DNA of 48,186 nucleotides from CAYJLC01 sp044426355 (GCA_044426355.1 JAWXUO010000007.1:1-48186), one strand, 5' to 3'. Positions 30,557 to 39,822 are shown, counted from the stretch's first letter. A program made the numbers and translations. Notes: generated from the letters alone by a model not told the origin.

Positions 30557-30648
30557 TAGCAACCAAGCTTATATCTGTCGAAAATTACGTCAGATATAAA
30601 AGGTATTGAGGATACTTTTTGACATATAAATGTGTCAAGTTGGTGCTA
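30557..30648 (+). ncRNA. Cloverleaf-like structured RNA or 5' leader, unknown family
   Basis: A 92-nt segment pairs by eye into a compact four-way junction. The closing stem P1 is TAGC-a-ACCAA with TTGGTGCTA (30557-30566 with 30640-30648, one bulged A). P2 is a 9-bp stem TTATATCTG/CAGATATAA (30569-30577 with 30591-30599). P3 is AAGGTAT/ATACTTT (30600-30606 with 30612-30618) and P4 is TTGACA/TGTCAA (30619-30624 with 30633-30638). Only three junction bases are unpaired. It is not a tRNA (no T-loop or CCA, P2 too long) and does not match any riboswitch consensus I know. A further hairpin TCGCACT/AGTGCGA (30663-30679) follows before the operon. It may be a free RNA or a leader controlling the operon. 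Confidence 0.55.
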
Positions 30649-30662
30649 AATAGACAATTTTT

Positions 30663-30679
30663 TCGCACTAAAGTGCGAT
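30663..30679. other. Perfect hairpin between structured RNA and GrpE-like gene
   Basis: TCGCACT-AAA-GTGCGA-type dyad directly after six T. The U-run lies 5' of it, so for rightward transcription it is not a standard terminator; it could be a protein-binding or leader hairpin. Confidence 0.4.
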
Positions 30680-30725
30680 ATTTGTAAAAAAATATAAAAA
30701 TTTAGTTATAATGGAGCGATTTTGT

Positions 30726-31457
30726 ATGTATGATGATAAATTTTTAGCTAATCTTCTAGAGTGTTTAGAAAACGCTGAAGTAGCAGAAAAGATAACAGCT
30801 ATTGTAAATAACACAAGTGTGAGTGTGAAACCTATTGCAAGCATCGAACTTGCACAAGGCGATGATAATTTTAAACAAAAACTTGAGAGTATCGAGAAAG
30901 ATTATAATTTCCTACAGTTAAATTATAAAAATTTAACTAAAGAATTAATTGAAAATAAAGAACTTTTAGAAAAAACTACGGAAAATGAGAAAAATCTAAA
31001 AAAAGAGCTTGAAGAAATAACAGAAGTTTTAGTAATCGAGAGAGAACGCCAAAGTATGTTTGAAGTATATAAAAACTTGGCAATGTCTACAAAAAGCGAT
31101 TTATCGGCTGTATTTAAACAAGAAACTTTTGAAAACTTTATAGCTTGTGGTTGCCAAAGGTCTAATATTGACACTATTTGGGAATTTACAAAAAATTTAA
31201 TTTTATCTGAAAAAATGGACGAACTTACAGAATTAAATCAAATTTTACAATATTTTATTCAACAGTATAATAATATTTCGCAAAACCCAACGCTTGCAAT
31301 TAGAAAAGTGAATATTGGCGATGAATTTGACACAAGTGTACATATAAAATCAGCTGATAGCAAGTCTTCTGGAAAAGTTACTGCGATATACTTATTAGGC
31401 TATGAAAATACGATAAATCAAAAGATAATAAACAAAACGATAGTGAGGGTAGAATAA
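30726..31457 (+). CDS. Coiled-coil protein with GrpE-like C-terminal domain
   Basis: 243 residues from ATG 30726, nine bases after GGAG; an ATG at 30711 overlaps that ribosome site. Residues ~40-115 are a long coiled coil rich in Lys/Glu (KQKLESIEKDYNFLQ... to ...ERERQ). A helical segment follows. The last ~55 residues read IGDEFDTSVHIKSAD, then SGKVTAIYLLGYENTINQKI and a final VRVE. This matches the GrpE beta-wing (G-x-x-FD-x-x-x-H-x-A ... G-x-V-x-x-V-x-x-x-GY-x-x ... V-x-V). GrpE is the nucleotide-exchange factor of DnaK. The next gene, whose ATG overlaps this stop region by one base, is an Hsp70 relative, so a dedicated exchange factor is inferred. Confidence 0.65.
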   Translation: MYDDKFLANLLECLENAEVAEKITAIVNNTSVSVKPIASIELAQGDDNFKQKLESIEKDYNFLQLNYKNLTKELIENKELLEKTTENEKNLKKELEEITEVLVIERERQSMFEVYKNLAMSTKSDLSAVFKQETFENFIACGCQRSNIDTIWEFTKNLILSEKMDELTELNQILQYFIQQYNNISQNPTLAIRKVNIGDEFDTSVHIKSADSKSSGKVTAIYLLGYENTINQKIINKTIVRVE

Positions 31458-34381
31458 TGAATACTAAACCAATTACAACAATAGAGCTTAGTAATAATGA
31501 TTTTGACAATATTGCAAAAGAATTATGCATATCTGAAATAAACACACAGATACAATTGCTTATTTCGAATGTTGATGATATTGTAGAATCATTTAAAAAT
31601 ATTCTTTATAGACAAAAAAAGTGGATGCAAATAAGCAACAAAGACTTATTTTATAATCACGATATTTGTGCGTTATTTCCTAATTTAAAAACATTTGAAT
31701 TAGGCTCTACATCAACTTTAAAACCTTATAATGCTGATGATTTTAATAATGAATTTGAAGGCTACACAGGGACTCTTATGAGCATTGACGAATTTATTTT
31801 CGTGTTTTCAGACAAAGCTGACTATTTAAAATCTAATTTCGATTTTGATTTACCAGAATATTTTACAATAGACGAGCTAGAATGTTGCGTAAATCGTAAC
31901 GGTAGTTTTGGCATGATGTGGAATGGTGATAAAGATTGTTTATCGCACCATTTACCAGTGCATAAACTAGATAATACAAAACTTTCGTCCGACAGTATAG
32001 TTACAGTTTCTGCAGAAAAAGCAATAATGTATTTTATAAAAGAAGACCTAATACCAGTAGGACTTAGCAGTAAAAACGAAGCTGTTTTGCAAGTTTTTAT
32101 TAAATTATATAACAAAAATCCAGAAGTAATTAAGCTAACAGACGACGAAAAACTTGTGTGTAATGAAGAAATACTTCGTGAGCTTGTTTCAGCAGGCTAT
32201 GTAGATAGCATTGATGGTACAAAATCTTTAGATGTTGAAGCTATGAAAAACCTTTCTAAGGAGTCAGGACCTATCGAAATTCAGGATTCAGATATTTTGA
32301 ATAAATTTGTAAATACGCTACTAACATGCGATACGGTTCGTGCTGATATAGATAGCTATGATGCAAAAATATTAACAGACCCAAACCGTGGTCACTGGGA
32401 TTTATGGGAAGAAAATTCGACTAAAGGTAGCGAAATAACAGCAGAAATCAAAGTGCCACTTTTAGCAAAAGACCCAGCGTCGGATATTAATTTTGATGGC
32501 GTTATCGGTATCGACTTTGGTACGAAAAGTACGGTTGTTGTTTTCCAAGAAAACACAGAACACACTATGCCTATGCGTATCGGTACGGGTAAACTTTCTA
32601 AAGAAATTGAGCCATATCACTATGAAAATCCTACGATTTTAGAATTTGTAGATTTTGAAAAATTCATGAAAGATTATTCTACAAAAGAGGGTCGTCCTGC
32701 TACTTCTTGGCAAGATATAACAACTTCTCACACAGCTTTCGACGGATTTTTAAACAGTAATAGTGAGCAATACTATGCATATTTATACGAGCTTAAACAA
32801 TGGGCTGGGGATAAAAATCGTAAAATTCGTTTACGTGATAAAAAATCAAGAGATATAATGCTTTCGCCATACATTACAACTAGCGAAGATGAAGAGGACA
32901 GATTTGACCCTATTGAGCTTTATGCATATTATATCGGTTTATATATCAACAATATGCACAACGGTATCTACTTAGATTACCTGCTTTCGTATCCTGTAGC
33001 TTATGAAAAAAGTATTCGTGATAAAATGATTGAAAGCTTTACACGAGGCATTAAAAAATCGCTTCCTGTATCAATCTTAAATGACGAAGAAATTATGAAT
33101 AAATTTAGGGTTACAATAGGTGCGAGCGAACCAGTTGCCTATGCTATTTGTGCTTTAGAAGAATATGGCTTTGAGCCAGAAGATGACGACAAAGTATATT
33201 ACGGTGTATTTGACTTTGGTGGTGGTACTACAGACTTTGATTTTGGTTGCTACTACGAGTCTACAGAGCGTCGTTATGACTATGTTTGCGAAAACTTTGG
33301 TGATGGTGGCGACCAATACTTAGGTGGTGAAAATCTGCTTGAGCTTTTAGCTTACGAGGTTTTCAAATCAAACCAAAGCACACTTCGTCAACAAAGCATT
33401 ACTTTTACATTACCTCCTGAGTGCAAGCGTTTCTTAGGTAGTGAAACTTTGCTTAGCGAATCGCAAGAAGCAAAATTAAATACTGCACAGCTTATGGAAA
33501 AATTACGTCATTTTTGGGAAAAAACAGACGGATATGAACAACTTTTTGAATCAGGTATCCTAAAAGTTAATCTTTTTGATATAGATGGCGAACAAAAACT
33601 GAATTTTGAGCTTGTAGTTGACTTAAATGACATAGAAAAATTCCTAAGAGATAGAATAGAAAAAGGTGTTAGAAACTTCTTCTACGGAATGGTTGATGCA
33701 TTTGATTTACCAAAAACTGCGTCGAAAATTAAAAATATTAATATTTTCCTTGCTGGTAACTCGTCTAAATCAGATATTTTAAAAAGTGTATTTAATGAAT
33801 ATATTCAAAAATACAACGGAATTATATCGCAAACAGACAAAGAAATGCATGATAATAATTATTTCACTATTTTTCCACCACTAGGAACGAGCGAATCAGA
33901 TGATTTCCAAATTGAAAATGGTGCAGGACAAGTAAATCAGGCTATCGAACGTCCAACAGGGAAAACTGGGGTTGCGTTTGGTCTTGTAAAAAGCCGTTTA
34001 GGTGGTAAAATTAAACTTGTAACATCAAAACAAATAAATGAAGAAATCAAGTTCATGTTCTATATTGGCTATGAGAAAAAACAAAAGTTTAAAATTATTA
34101 GCGACCGTGATATAGAATATCGCAAATGGTATAATTTTATAGATGCGTCTGAGGTAGACTTTACAATTTTCTACTCAAAATTGCCTGAGGCAAAAGAGGG
34201 CGTACTAGATATTAAACTTGTTTCGAGAAAAAAATGCAGACTTGAAAAAGCAAATGCAAAAGCAAATGTATACTATCGTGCTGTTTTGCCAGACACAATA
34301 GAATTTGTTGTAGCATATGAAGATGAAATAGAAAAAGAAGTATATTTATCAGAAATTTCTTCTCTACAACTAGTAGATTAA
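31457..34381 (+). CDS. Divergent Hsp70-family ATPase with long N-terminal extension
   Basis: 974 residues. Residues 1-~345 are a unique, mostly acidic extension with no motif I recognise. The Hsp70/actin ATPase core follows: phosphate-1 loop VIGIDFGTKSTVVVF from residue 349, an A-S-E-P-V-A-Y-A helix near 565, phosphate-2 loop GVFDFGGGTTDFDFG from residue 583, a GDGGDQYLGGENL segment as in Hsp70 subdomain IIA, and the adenosine motif INIFLAGNSSKSD near 762. No canonical Hsp70 substrate-binding domain or EEVD-type tail is visible; the last ~120 residues look beta-rich. It is co-translated with the GrpE-like gene. Proteins like this are Hsp70 paralogues of unknown client, distinct from DnaK. Confidence 0.78.
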   Translation: MNTKPITTIELSNNDFDNIAKELCISEINTQIQLLISNVDDIVESFKNILYRQKKWMQISNKDLFYNHDICALFPNLKTFELGSTSTLKPYNADDFNNEFEGYTGTLMSIDEFIFVFSDKADYLKSNFDFDLPEYFTIDELECCVNRNGSFGMMWNGDKDCLSHHLPVHKLDNTKLSSDSIVTVSAEKAIMYFIKEDLIPVGLSSKNEAVLQVFIKLYNKNPEVIKLTDDEKLVCNEEILRELVSAGYVDSIDGTKSLDVEAMKNLSKESGPIEIQDSDILNKFVNTLLTCDTVRADIDSYDAKILTDPNRGHWDLWEENSTKGSEITAEIKVPLLAKDPASDINFDGVIGIDFGTKSTVVVFQENTEHTMPMRIGTGKLSKEIEPYHYENPTILEFVDFEKFMKDYSTKEGRPATSWQDITTSHTAFDGFLNSNSEQYYAYLYELKQWAGDKNRKIRLRDKKSRDIMLSPYITTSEDEEDRFDPIELYAYYIGLYINNMHNGIYLDYLLSYPVAYEKSIRDKMIESFTRGIKKSLPVSILNDEEIMNKFRVTIGASEPVAYAICALEEYGFEPEDDDKVYYGVFDFGGGTTDFDFGCYYESTERRYDYVCENFGDGGDQYLGGENLLELLAYEVFKSNQSTLRQQSITFTLPPECKRFLGSETLLSESQEAKLNTAQLMEKLRHFWEKTDGYEQLFESGILKVNLFDIDGEQKLNFELVVDLNDIEKFLRDRIEKGVRNFFYGMVDAFDLPKTASKIKNINIFLAGNSSKSDILKSVFNEYIQKYNGIISQTDKEMHDNNYFTIFPPLGTSESDDFQIENGAGQVNQAIERPTGKTGVAFGLVKSRLGGKIKLVTSKQINEEIKFMFYIGYEKKQKFKIISDRDIEYRKWYNFIDASEVDFTIFYSKLPEAKEGVLDIKLVSRKKCRLEKANAKANVYYRAVLPDTIEFVVAYEDEIEKEVYLSEISSLQLVD

Positions 34382-34385
34382 AGCA

Positions 34386-34424
34386 AAAAGCAACATCGTA
34401 CAAAAGTATGATGTTGCTTTTCTT
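34386..34424. terminator. Bidirectional terminator after the Hsp70-like gene
   Basis: AAGCAACATC-G-TAC pairs with GTA-TGATGTTGCTT around AAAA, followed by TTTTC on the plus strand and TTTTTGCTTT on the minus strand. It serves the convergent orphan regulator gene too. Confidence 0.85.
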
Positions 34425-34467
34425 TATAAGGGTTTAGTATAATGGGGCAATATTTAGAGGACTGCTA

Positions 34468-35145
34468 TTAGTTTAAAATTTTGTAGCCGAGTCCACGCAC
34501 GGTAGAAATAGTAAATTCAGAATCGTATTCTCTCGTTTTTTTACGCAAGCGTTTTATAAGATGGTCTACCTGTCTTTGGTCGCAGTTAGAATCATATTTC
34601 CAAACACTTTGGATAATTTGTTCTCTTGAAAAAACTAGATTTTTATGATTTAATAGTAATACAAGCAAATTAAATTCTTTTGGTGTGAATGCAATATCTT
34701 TTTCACGAAGTTTGGCTGTATGCGAATTTAAGTTTAATTCTAAATCTTTATGCGAAATTGTTATATTGCTTTCATTTTTAGCAGAAAATCTTACTCTGGA
34801 TAAAGTTTTTTCTGATTTTAAGTATATTTCACGTGTTTTACAAGGTTTTTCTATAAAATCATCACAACCAGAGTCGAAAGCAGAAACTATGAAGTCTTTG
34901 TCTAAGTTTTCAGAAATTATGATAATAGGAATAGAAAAGTTATTACGTATTTCTAATGTTAAGGCACAAGTGCTAACTTCACCTATATTTGTATCAATTA
35001 TAATTAAATCGCAGATTTGAGATTTTAAAGCAGACAGAATGTCTACACTATGTTTAAATGTAGTTGTTGTGTAGTTATTTTCAGTAAAAAGAGCAATTAA
35101 TTCGCTTTGATTAATGTCACTTACTATGAAAATTGTTTTTGTCAT
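34468..35145 (-). CDS. Orphan OmpR/PhoB-type response regulator
   Basis: 225 residues. Receiver domain (1-~115): phospho-acceptor Asp51 in DLIIIDTN and Lys in EKPC, but the usual acidic pair at the N-terminus is reduced to Ser9-Asp10. The C-terminal winged helix (~130-225) has FTPKEFNLLVLLLNHKN and the DNA-binding QRQVDHLIKRLRKK...STVRGLGYKI. No histidine kinase is adjacent on this strand. It is divergent from a complete two-component system (117-156 bp away), so cross-control is possible. The partial acidic pocket suggests altered phosphorylation. Confidence 0.88.
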   Translation of the reverse strand: MTKTIFIVSDINQSELIALFTENNYTTTTFKHSVDILSALKSQICDLIIIDTNIGEVSTCALTLEIRNNFSIPIIIISENLDKDFIVSAFDSGCDDFIEKPCKTREIYLKSEKTLSRVRFSAKNESNITISHKDLELNLNSHTAKLREKDIAFTPKEFNLLVLLLNHKNLVFSREQIIQSVWKYDSNCDQRQVDHLIKRLRKKTREYDSEFTISTVRGLGYKILN

Positions 35146-35301
35146 GAAAAATCACCTCAAGTTTTGTATTTGTAACAATAATACTACTTGCAACTTAAAT
35201 ATAGTTTAAATTTAAAAATAAATTATTTAAAAATAAATATCAAATTTTAGCTTCATTTTAGTTTGATATTATATAATAAACAAAAAGAAAAGAGGATTTT
35301 T

Positions 35302-35973
35302 ATGAGATTATTATTATGCGAAGATGAAAAAGAACTTTCAAAAGCACTGGTTGCAATTTTAAAACATAATAAATATTCTGTAGATGCAGTGTATGACGGT
35401 CAAGAAGCACTAACGTTTTTAGACGGTGATAATTATGATGCTGTTATTTTGGATTTAATGATGCCAAAAGTTGACGGAATTACGGTGTTGAAAAAAATTC
35501 GTGAAAGTGAAAACAATATCCCTGTTTTAATTCTAACAGCAAAATCATTAACCGATGATAAAGTAGTTGGGCTAGACCTTGGTGCAAATGATTATATGAC
35601 AAAACCTTTTGAGGCAAAAGAACTTTTAGCTCGTGTGCGTGCTATGACGAGAGGTATAAAAGAAACTAACAGTTCTATTTTAGGTGCAGGGAATATAACG
35701 TTAAATAGAGCGACTTTTGAACTGAAATCTGAACATGGTACGTTTATTTTAGCAAATAAAGAGTTTCAAATGATGGAACTTTTGATGATAAATAAGAAAA
35801 ATATTATTCCTACAGAACGATTTATGGAAAAAATTTGGGGTTTTGATTCTGAAACAGAAATAAATGTAGTGTGGGTGTATATTTCATACCTTAGAAAAAA
35901 ATTACTTGCACTCGATGCAAATGTAAAAATAAAAGCAACTCGTAACACTGGATATTCTTTGGAGGAAATTTGA
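35302..35973 (+). CDS. OmpR/PhoB-family response regulator
   Basis: 223 residues from ATG 35302 (AGAGGA upstream); an earlier in-frame start lies in the promoter-like TATATAAT region. The receiver has the acidic pair Glu7-Asp8, phospho-acceptor Asp51 (VILDLMMPK), Thr79 (ILTAKS) and Lys101 (MTKPFE), all intact. The winged-helix effector domain ends with WVYISYLRKKL...IKATRNTGYSLEEI. It is paired with the histidine kinase that starts at its stop codon (TGATG overlap). Signal and targets are unknown. Confidence 0.92.
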   Translation: MRLLLCEDEKELSKALVAILKHNKYSVDAVYDGQEALTFLDGDNYDAVILDLMMPKVDGITVLKKIRESENNIPVLILTAKSLTDDKVVGLDLGANDYMTKPFEAKELLARVRAMTRGIKETNSSILGAGNITLNRATFELKSEHGTFILANKEFQMMELLMINKKNIIPTERFMEKIWGFDSETEINVVWVYISYLRKKLLALDANVKIKATRNTGYSLEEI

Positions 35974-37184
35974 TGGAGAAAATTTTACGCAGAAAATTTG
36001 TATTAATTTCTGTGGGAGCTGTATTTGTGGTTGTTTTTGGTATGGCATTGGTACTAAATGCGTTAAATGCTGTAGGTTTAGATAAAAACGCAAGTGCTGT
36101 AATGGATATTTTAGCACAGCATGGTGGAGTTTTTCCAGAAAAGCCGACAATTCCTTATTTGAACATGGATTTACCTCGTGAACTTGAATATACAACGAGA
36201 TATTTTACTTTGAATGTTGATAAAGAGCAAAATATTGTGGGTGTTGATATTCGTCATATTAATTCGGTGGATTTGACACAAGCACGAGAATATACTCGAT
36301 ACGTTCTCGAAAGTGGCGAGTTAGAAGGTTATTACGATAATTTTAAATACAGAATAGTAGAAACTGAAAACGGTTTTATAATAATTTTTCTTGACTGCGA
36401 AGGAGAAATGATGACGCTACGCACGTTTATGGCTATGAGTTTGCAAATGGCAATTGTAACGTTGTTATCGTTTTCAGTGATAATGGTTTTTGTGTCAAAA
36501 TTTGCTGTTGCTCCAATAGTTCAAAGTTACAACAAACAACAACGATTTATAACAGATGTGAGCCACGAACTAAAAACGCCACTTGCAATTATCAAAACGA
36601 ATACTGAAGTAATCGAAATGATGGAAAAATCGGAGTGGACGGACAGTATACACAACCAAATTGATAGATTGTGCCAACTGGTTAATTATTTGATTTCGCT
36701 TTCAAAAATGGAAGAACAATCACACGATGAACTTGTTAAAAATAATTTTGTGATAAGTGATGTTTTAGAAGAAGTTATAGACACATTTTCTGTTGTAGCT
36801 CAGGGCGAAAACAAGGAATTTATATGCGAAATTAGTCCTAATGTAAATCTTTTGGGCGATGAGCAGTCAATTCGCATGTTAATATCAATTTTAATAGATA
36901 ATGCTATAAAATACAGTATAGAAAATACTAAAATTTCTGTTAGTTTAACAGAAAAACGCTCGAAAAAAGTATTAAAAGTTATAAATTACGCAGAAAATTT
37001 AAAAACTGAGAATTATAATAGATTATTTGAAAGGTTTTTTAGACTAGATGATTCAAGAAATAGTAAAACTGGTGGATTTGGAATAGGACTTGCAACGGCA
37101 AAAGCTATTGTTAAAAGACATTCAGGGGATATAAAAGCTGAAAGTGTAGATGGAAAGCAAATTATCTTTACAGTTGAACTTTAG
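35973..37184 (+). CDS. Sensor histidine kinase
   Basis: 403 residues from the ATG that overlaps the regulator stop, with GGAGG upstream. Two membrane helices (about residues 12-32 and 150-172) flank a ~115-residue extracellular sensor without a recognised motif. HisKA: FITDVSHELKTPLAII with phospho-acceptor His198. HATPase: N-box LISILIDNAIKYS, then FERFFRLDDSRNSKTGGFGIGLATAKAIVKRHSG with the G1/F/G2 boxes. There is little or no HAMP domain between the second helix and HisKA. It is cognate to the regulator at 35302. Confidence 0.93.
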   Translation: MEKILRRKFVLISVGAVFVVVFGMALVLNALNAVGLDKNASAVMDILAQHGGVFPEKPTIPYLNMDLPRELEYTTRYFTLNVDKEQNIVGVDIRHINSVDLTQAREYTRYVLESGELEGYYDNFKYRIVETENGFIIIFLDCEGEMMTLRTFMAMSLQMAIVTLLSFSVIMVFVSKFAVAPIVQSYNKQQRFITDVSHELKTPLAIIKTNTEVIEMMEKSEWTDSIHNQIDRLCQLVNYLISLSKMEEQSHDELVKNNFVISDVLEEVIDTFSVVAQGENKEFICEISPNVNLLGDEQSIRMLISILIDNAIKYSIENTKISVSLTEKRSKKVLKVINYAENLKTENYNRLFERFFRLDDSRNSKTGGFGIGLATAKAIVKRHSGDIKAESVDGKQIIFTVEL

Positions 37185-37265
37185 TTTGTATTTATTGCGA
37201 AAAATTGCATTTATATTGATTTATTGACTTGTTTAGATGTTTTTTGTGAAAAGTTAAAAGATAAA

Positions 37266-37296
37266 AAATACCGACGTAAGTCGGTATTTTTTGTTG
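37266..37296. terminator. Bidirectional terminator between kinase and manA
   Basis: AAATACCGAC (37266-37275), GTAA loop, GTCGGTATTT (37280-37289), then TTTTG; on the other strand followed by TTTTTTAT. Serves both convergent genes. Confidence 0.85.
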
Positions 37297-37371
37297 TATT
37301 AAGTTTGATATAACAAATACTCAAGTGAGATTTCGCTGTCGAATGTTCACGTAACAGTTAATCAAAAAATT

Positions 37372-38475
37372 TTATTTTACAGAAACTTTACGAGGTAGAC
37401 ATTCGATTATTGTAAGTTCGTGTGAAGCACAAAGTTCTGCTTTTTCAAGACTAGCAGGAATAAGCAAAAAGTCGCCCTTTTGAATAGTTGTTTCTTCTAA
37501 ATCTGTTTTAACAACGCCAGCACCATCAAGCACAATCCAAGTTTTTAATTGTCCTGTAGGTTCAAGGTTTAAGTTTCCTGATGTTTTTATTTGTTTCATA
37601 GTGAATAAATCTGTAAATCTATCATCTATAAGGCTAACGATTTCGCTATCAGCAGTTTTAAGTAGAGTTACAGGAGAAGATTTCCATTTTTCTGTAGTTT
37701 CTTCTAGCGAAACGCCGTTGTAATGGAAACAATCACACATAAGTTCGTAACCTAAACCTTGATGGCATTGGTTTTCGTGAATATGCAAGCCGTTTGGTGT
37801 AATAAGTTCCGTACGCATTGTAAAATCTGTAGGTTCTTGCACTTCTGCGATAAAACAACCAGCTCCGATAGCATGAGGAAGTCCACCAGCTATAAAGAAA
37901 CTATCGCCTTTTTTAACAGGGATTTTATGTAGACAATCAAGCATTGCAGGAATATCTTGTCTGTCGAAAATATCTTTCCACATATCACGAGTAACACCTG
38001 GTTTAAATCCAAAATATACGCAAGGTTCTTCGCCATTTACAGTTTGCGTATCTAAAATATACCAAGCCTCAGTTTTGCCGTAGTCTGATTTAAAATATTC
38101 TTTAGCGAATTTTTTATCTGGGTGAGCTTGTATAGTTAGACGTTCGGCAGAGTCGATAAGTTTTATAAGAGTGCCTATAGTATCGCCGATTTCGTCCATA
38201 TGAGCTTTACCGAAATAATTTTCTGGCTGAGCGTCCATAATTTCTTTTAAAGTTGGGTTGCCATCAACACCGATAACTCTGCTTAATCCTTCAAATTCGT
38301 CATCACGATTAGGATTTATAGCTTTTGTTGTACTAGCTACCCAGTCTTCTGGAAAATTTGTAACTTCTCCAGCTGATTTTCCGTGCCATTTATCTATAAT
38401 TTCGCCACCTGTGTAAGTTCTCCAAACACGTGTTTCTGCTAATTTTAAGATGCGTCCGTTTAATTGTTCAAACAT
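37372..38475 (-). CDS. manA: Mannose-6-phosphate isomerase, type I
   Basis: 367 residues. Zn ligands of type I PMI are visible: Gln116 and His118 in LTIQAHPDKKFA, Glu136 in KTEAWYIL, and His201 in GGLPHAIGAG. The C-terminal cupin ends with a GDFLLIPAS segment. It interconverts fructose-6-phosphate and mannose-6-phosphate, supplying mannose for wall or exopolysaccharide or allowing mannose use. It follows the DUF1015 gene by 23 bp in the same direction; the functional link between the two is unclear. Confidence 0.93.
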   Translation of the reverse strand: MFEQLNGRILKLAETRVWRTYTGGEIIDKWHGKSAGEVTNFPEDWVASTTKAINPNRDDEFEGLSRVIGVDGNPTLKEIMDAQPENYFGKAHMDEIGDTIGTLIKLIDSAERLTIQAHPDKKFAKEYFKSDYGKTEAWYILDTQTVNGEEPCVYFGFKPGVTRDMWKDIFDRQDIPAMLDCLHKIPVKKGDSFFIAGGLPHAIGAGCFIAEVQEPTDFTMRTELITPNGLHIHENQCHQGLGYELMCDCFHYNGVSLEETTEKWKSSPVTLLKTADSEIVSLIDDRFTDLFTMKQIKTSGNLNLEPTGQLKTWIVLDGAGVVKTDLEETTIQKGDFLLIPASLEKAELCASHELTIIECLPRKVSVK

Positions 38476-38498
38476 AAAAAACTCCTTTGTTTGCTGTT

Positions 38499-39803
38499 TT
38501 ACAGCGTTATTTTTCTTGATTCTATATAGTAACGTTTTTCGTGAGCCTCGCCCATTGAGAACGTTTTTCTCGGTAATACACCATCTAGGATAACCCCTTT
38601 AAAAATATCTCCTTTTTCTATATCAGGAAGAATAAAACCTATTGTTTTATCGTTTTTAGCCAGCTCTAAAACCACATCTTCACCGTGAATATAGTCAAGT
38701 TTGCACTGTTTTTCTATTGACATAAAATCATCGAGAAGATTTTGTAAAGTAGCTATTGGGATTGCCCATTTTGGATTTGAAACAACTAAATATTGCGTTG
38801 TTTTATTAGTTATAATAGGGAAGATATGGCTATCTTTTATATGTAAAGGTTTTTCACTTAACAGTTCTGTTTTACAACCGTTTTTTTCAAAAAACGTCTT
38901 AGAATAATCTGTAAATCTAGGTATATCTACATTAAATAACACACGGTGAATAGGCTCGATAATAAGGCTTTCTTCGTGGATATTTACAATTTCTACAAGA
39001 CAAAAACGTGCGGGGTGATTTTCTTGCTCAAAATCAGTTAAACCGTGTTTTACATCTAACCAGTGACTTTTTGCAGTAGCTAAAGAGTGATTTCCGTCGC
39101 CTACAGCAAAAGGAAGTGTTGGGTATTTTTTAAATTCTAGATTATATTTTTCGCAAAATGTTTTTTCGTTAAACAAAGAATTGATTTTTGAGAAAAATTC
39201 GTCTGTTTTTTCGCCTTTTTCAACAAAATATCCACTAATATGCCCACCGTTTTGCATTAAATCAAAATCATAGATACATACTTGAGGTTTTTCAAAAAGA
39301 GGCTCTATAATTTCTCGTGCTGGGTCGTCTATCAAAAGCATGACATGTGGTGTTTCAAGGTCTGCGTCACGGCGAATTACAAGTCTTGGAGGTATGCGTT
39401 CAACGATAGTTTTTTCGGTAGGTCGAATAGGTGAAGTTGATGACGGACTAAAATCATAACATTCAAGGTCGATTTCTAAAACAACACCTCGTCGAGGATT
39501 TTTATCACTAGTATAACGTTTAACTAGCACAATCCCCTCTGGTAAAGTAGATAAAATACCACTATTTATGTAGTTTTTCATGTTTTGGTGTATAATTTTT
39601 GTTTTTTCTAGCATATCATCATCTTCTAGGTAAATTTCTGGAAGTGTTATGTTATATGTTGAGGGTACATCTTGCACGGTTTCTAAAACTTCTTTCCAAT
39701 AATTTGGCTGAGAAGTGTACTGGTCGCAAGCTATTACAGCCCATTTTTCAAGATTTATTTCTTTTTTTGGAAATAAAATATTGGAAGTTTTTATACAGTT
39801 CAT
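38499..39803 (-). CDS. DUF1015 family protein
   Basis: 434 residues. The family pattern is visible: NLEKWAVIACDQYTSQPNYWKEV near the N-terminus, the LVKRY-T...RRGVVLEIDLECYDF segment, the PRLVIRRDADLETPHVMLLIDDP stretch, and VGDGNHSLATAK with the conserved DGNHS loop in the centre. DUF1015 proteins are widespread in anaerobes, often near phosphoglycerate dehydrogenase or sugar-phosphate genes, and their activity is unknown. Own leftward promoter TTGACA-N18-TAAAAT (39847-39852 and 39823-39828), then manA 23 bp later. Confidence 0.85.
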   Translation of the reverse strand: MNCIKTSNILFPKKEINLEKWAVIACDQYTSQPNYWKEVLETVQDVPSTYNITLPEIYLEDDDMLEKTKIIHQNMKNYINSGILSTLPEGIVLVKRYTSDKNPRRGVVLEIDLECYDFSPSSTSPIRPTEKTIVERIPPRLVIRRDADLETPHVMLLIDDPAREIIEPLFEKPQVCIYDFDLMQNGGHISGYFVEKGEKTDEFFSKINSLFNEKTFCEKYNLEFKKYPTLPFAVGDGNHSLATAKSHWLDVKHGLTDFEQENHPARFCLVEIVNIHEESLIIEPIHRVLFNVDIPRFTDYSKTFFEKNGCKTELLSEKPLHIKDSHIFPIITNKTTQYLVVSNPKWAIPIATLQNLLDDFMSIEKQCKLDYIHGEDVVLELAKNDKTIGFILPDIEKGDIFKGVILDGVLPRKTFSMGEAHEKRYYIESRKITL

Positions 39804-39822
39804 AAGTAATCTCCTTTTAAAT

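Noticed and set aside
30557..30648. Cloverleaf read as a tRNA, NiCo or SAM riboswitch
   Set aside because: It has no T-loop, CCA or 7-bp acceptor, and none of the conserved junction sequences I know for these riboswitches are present.
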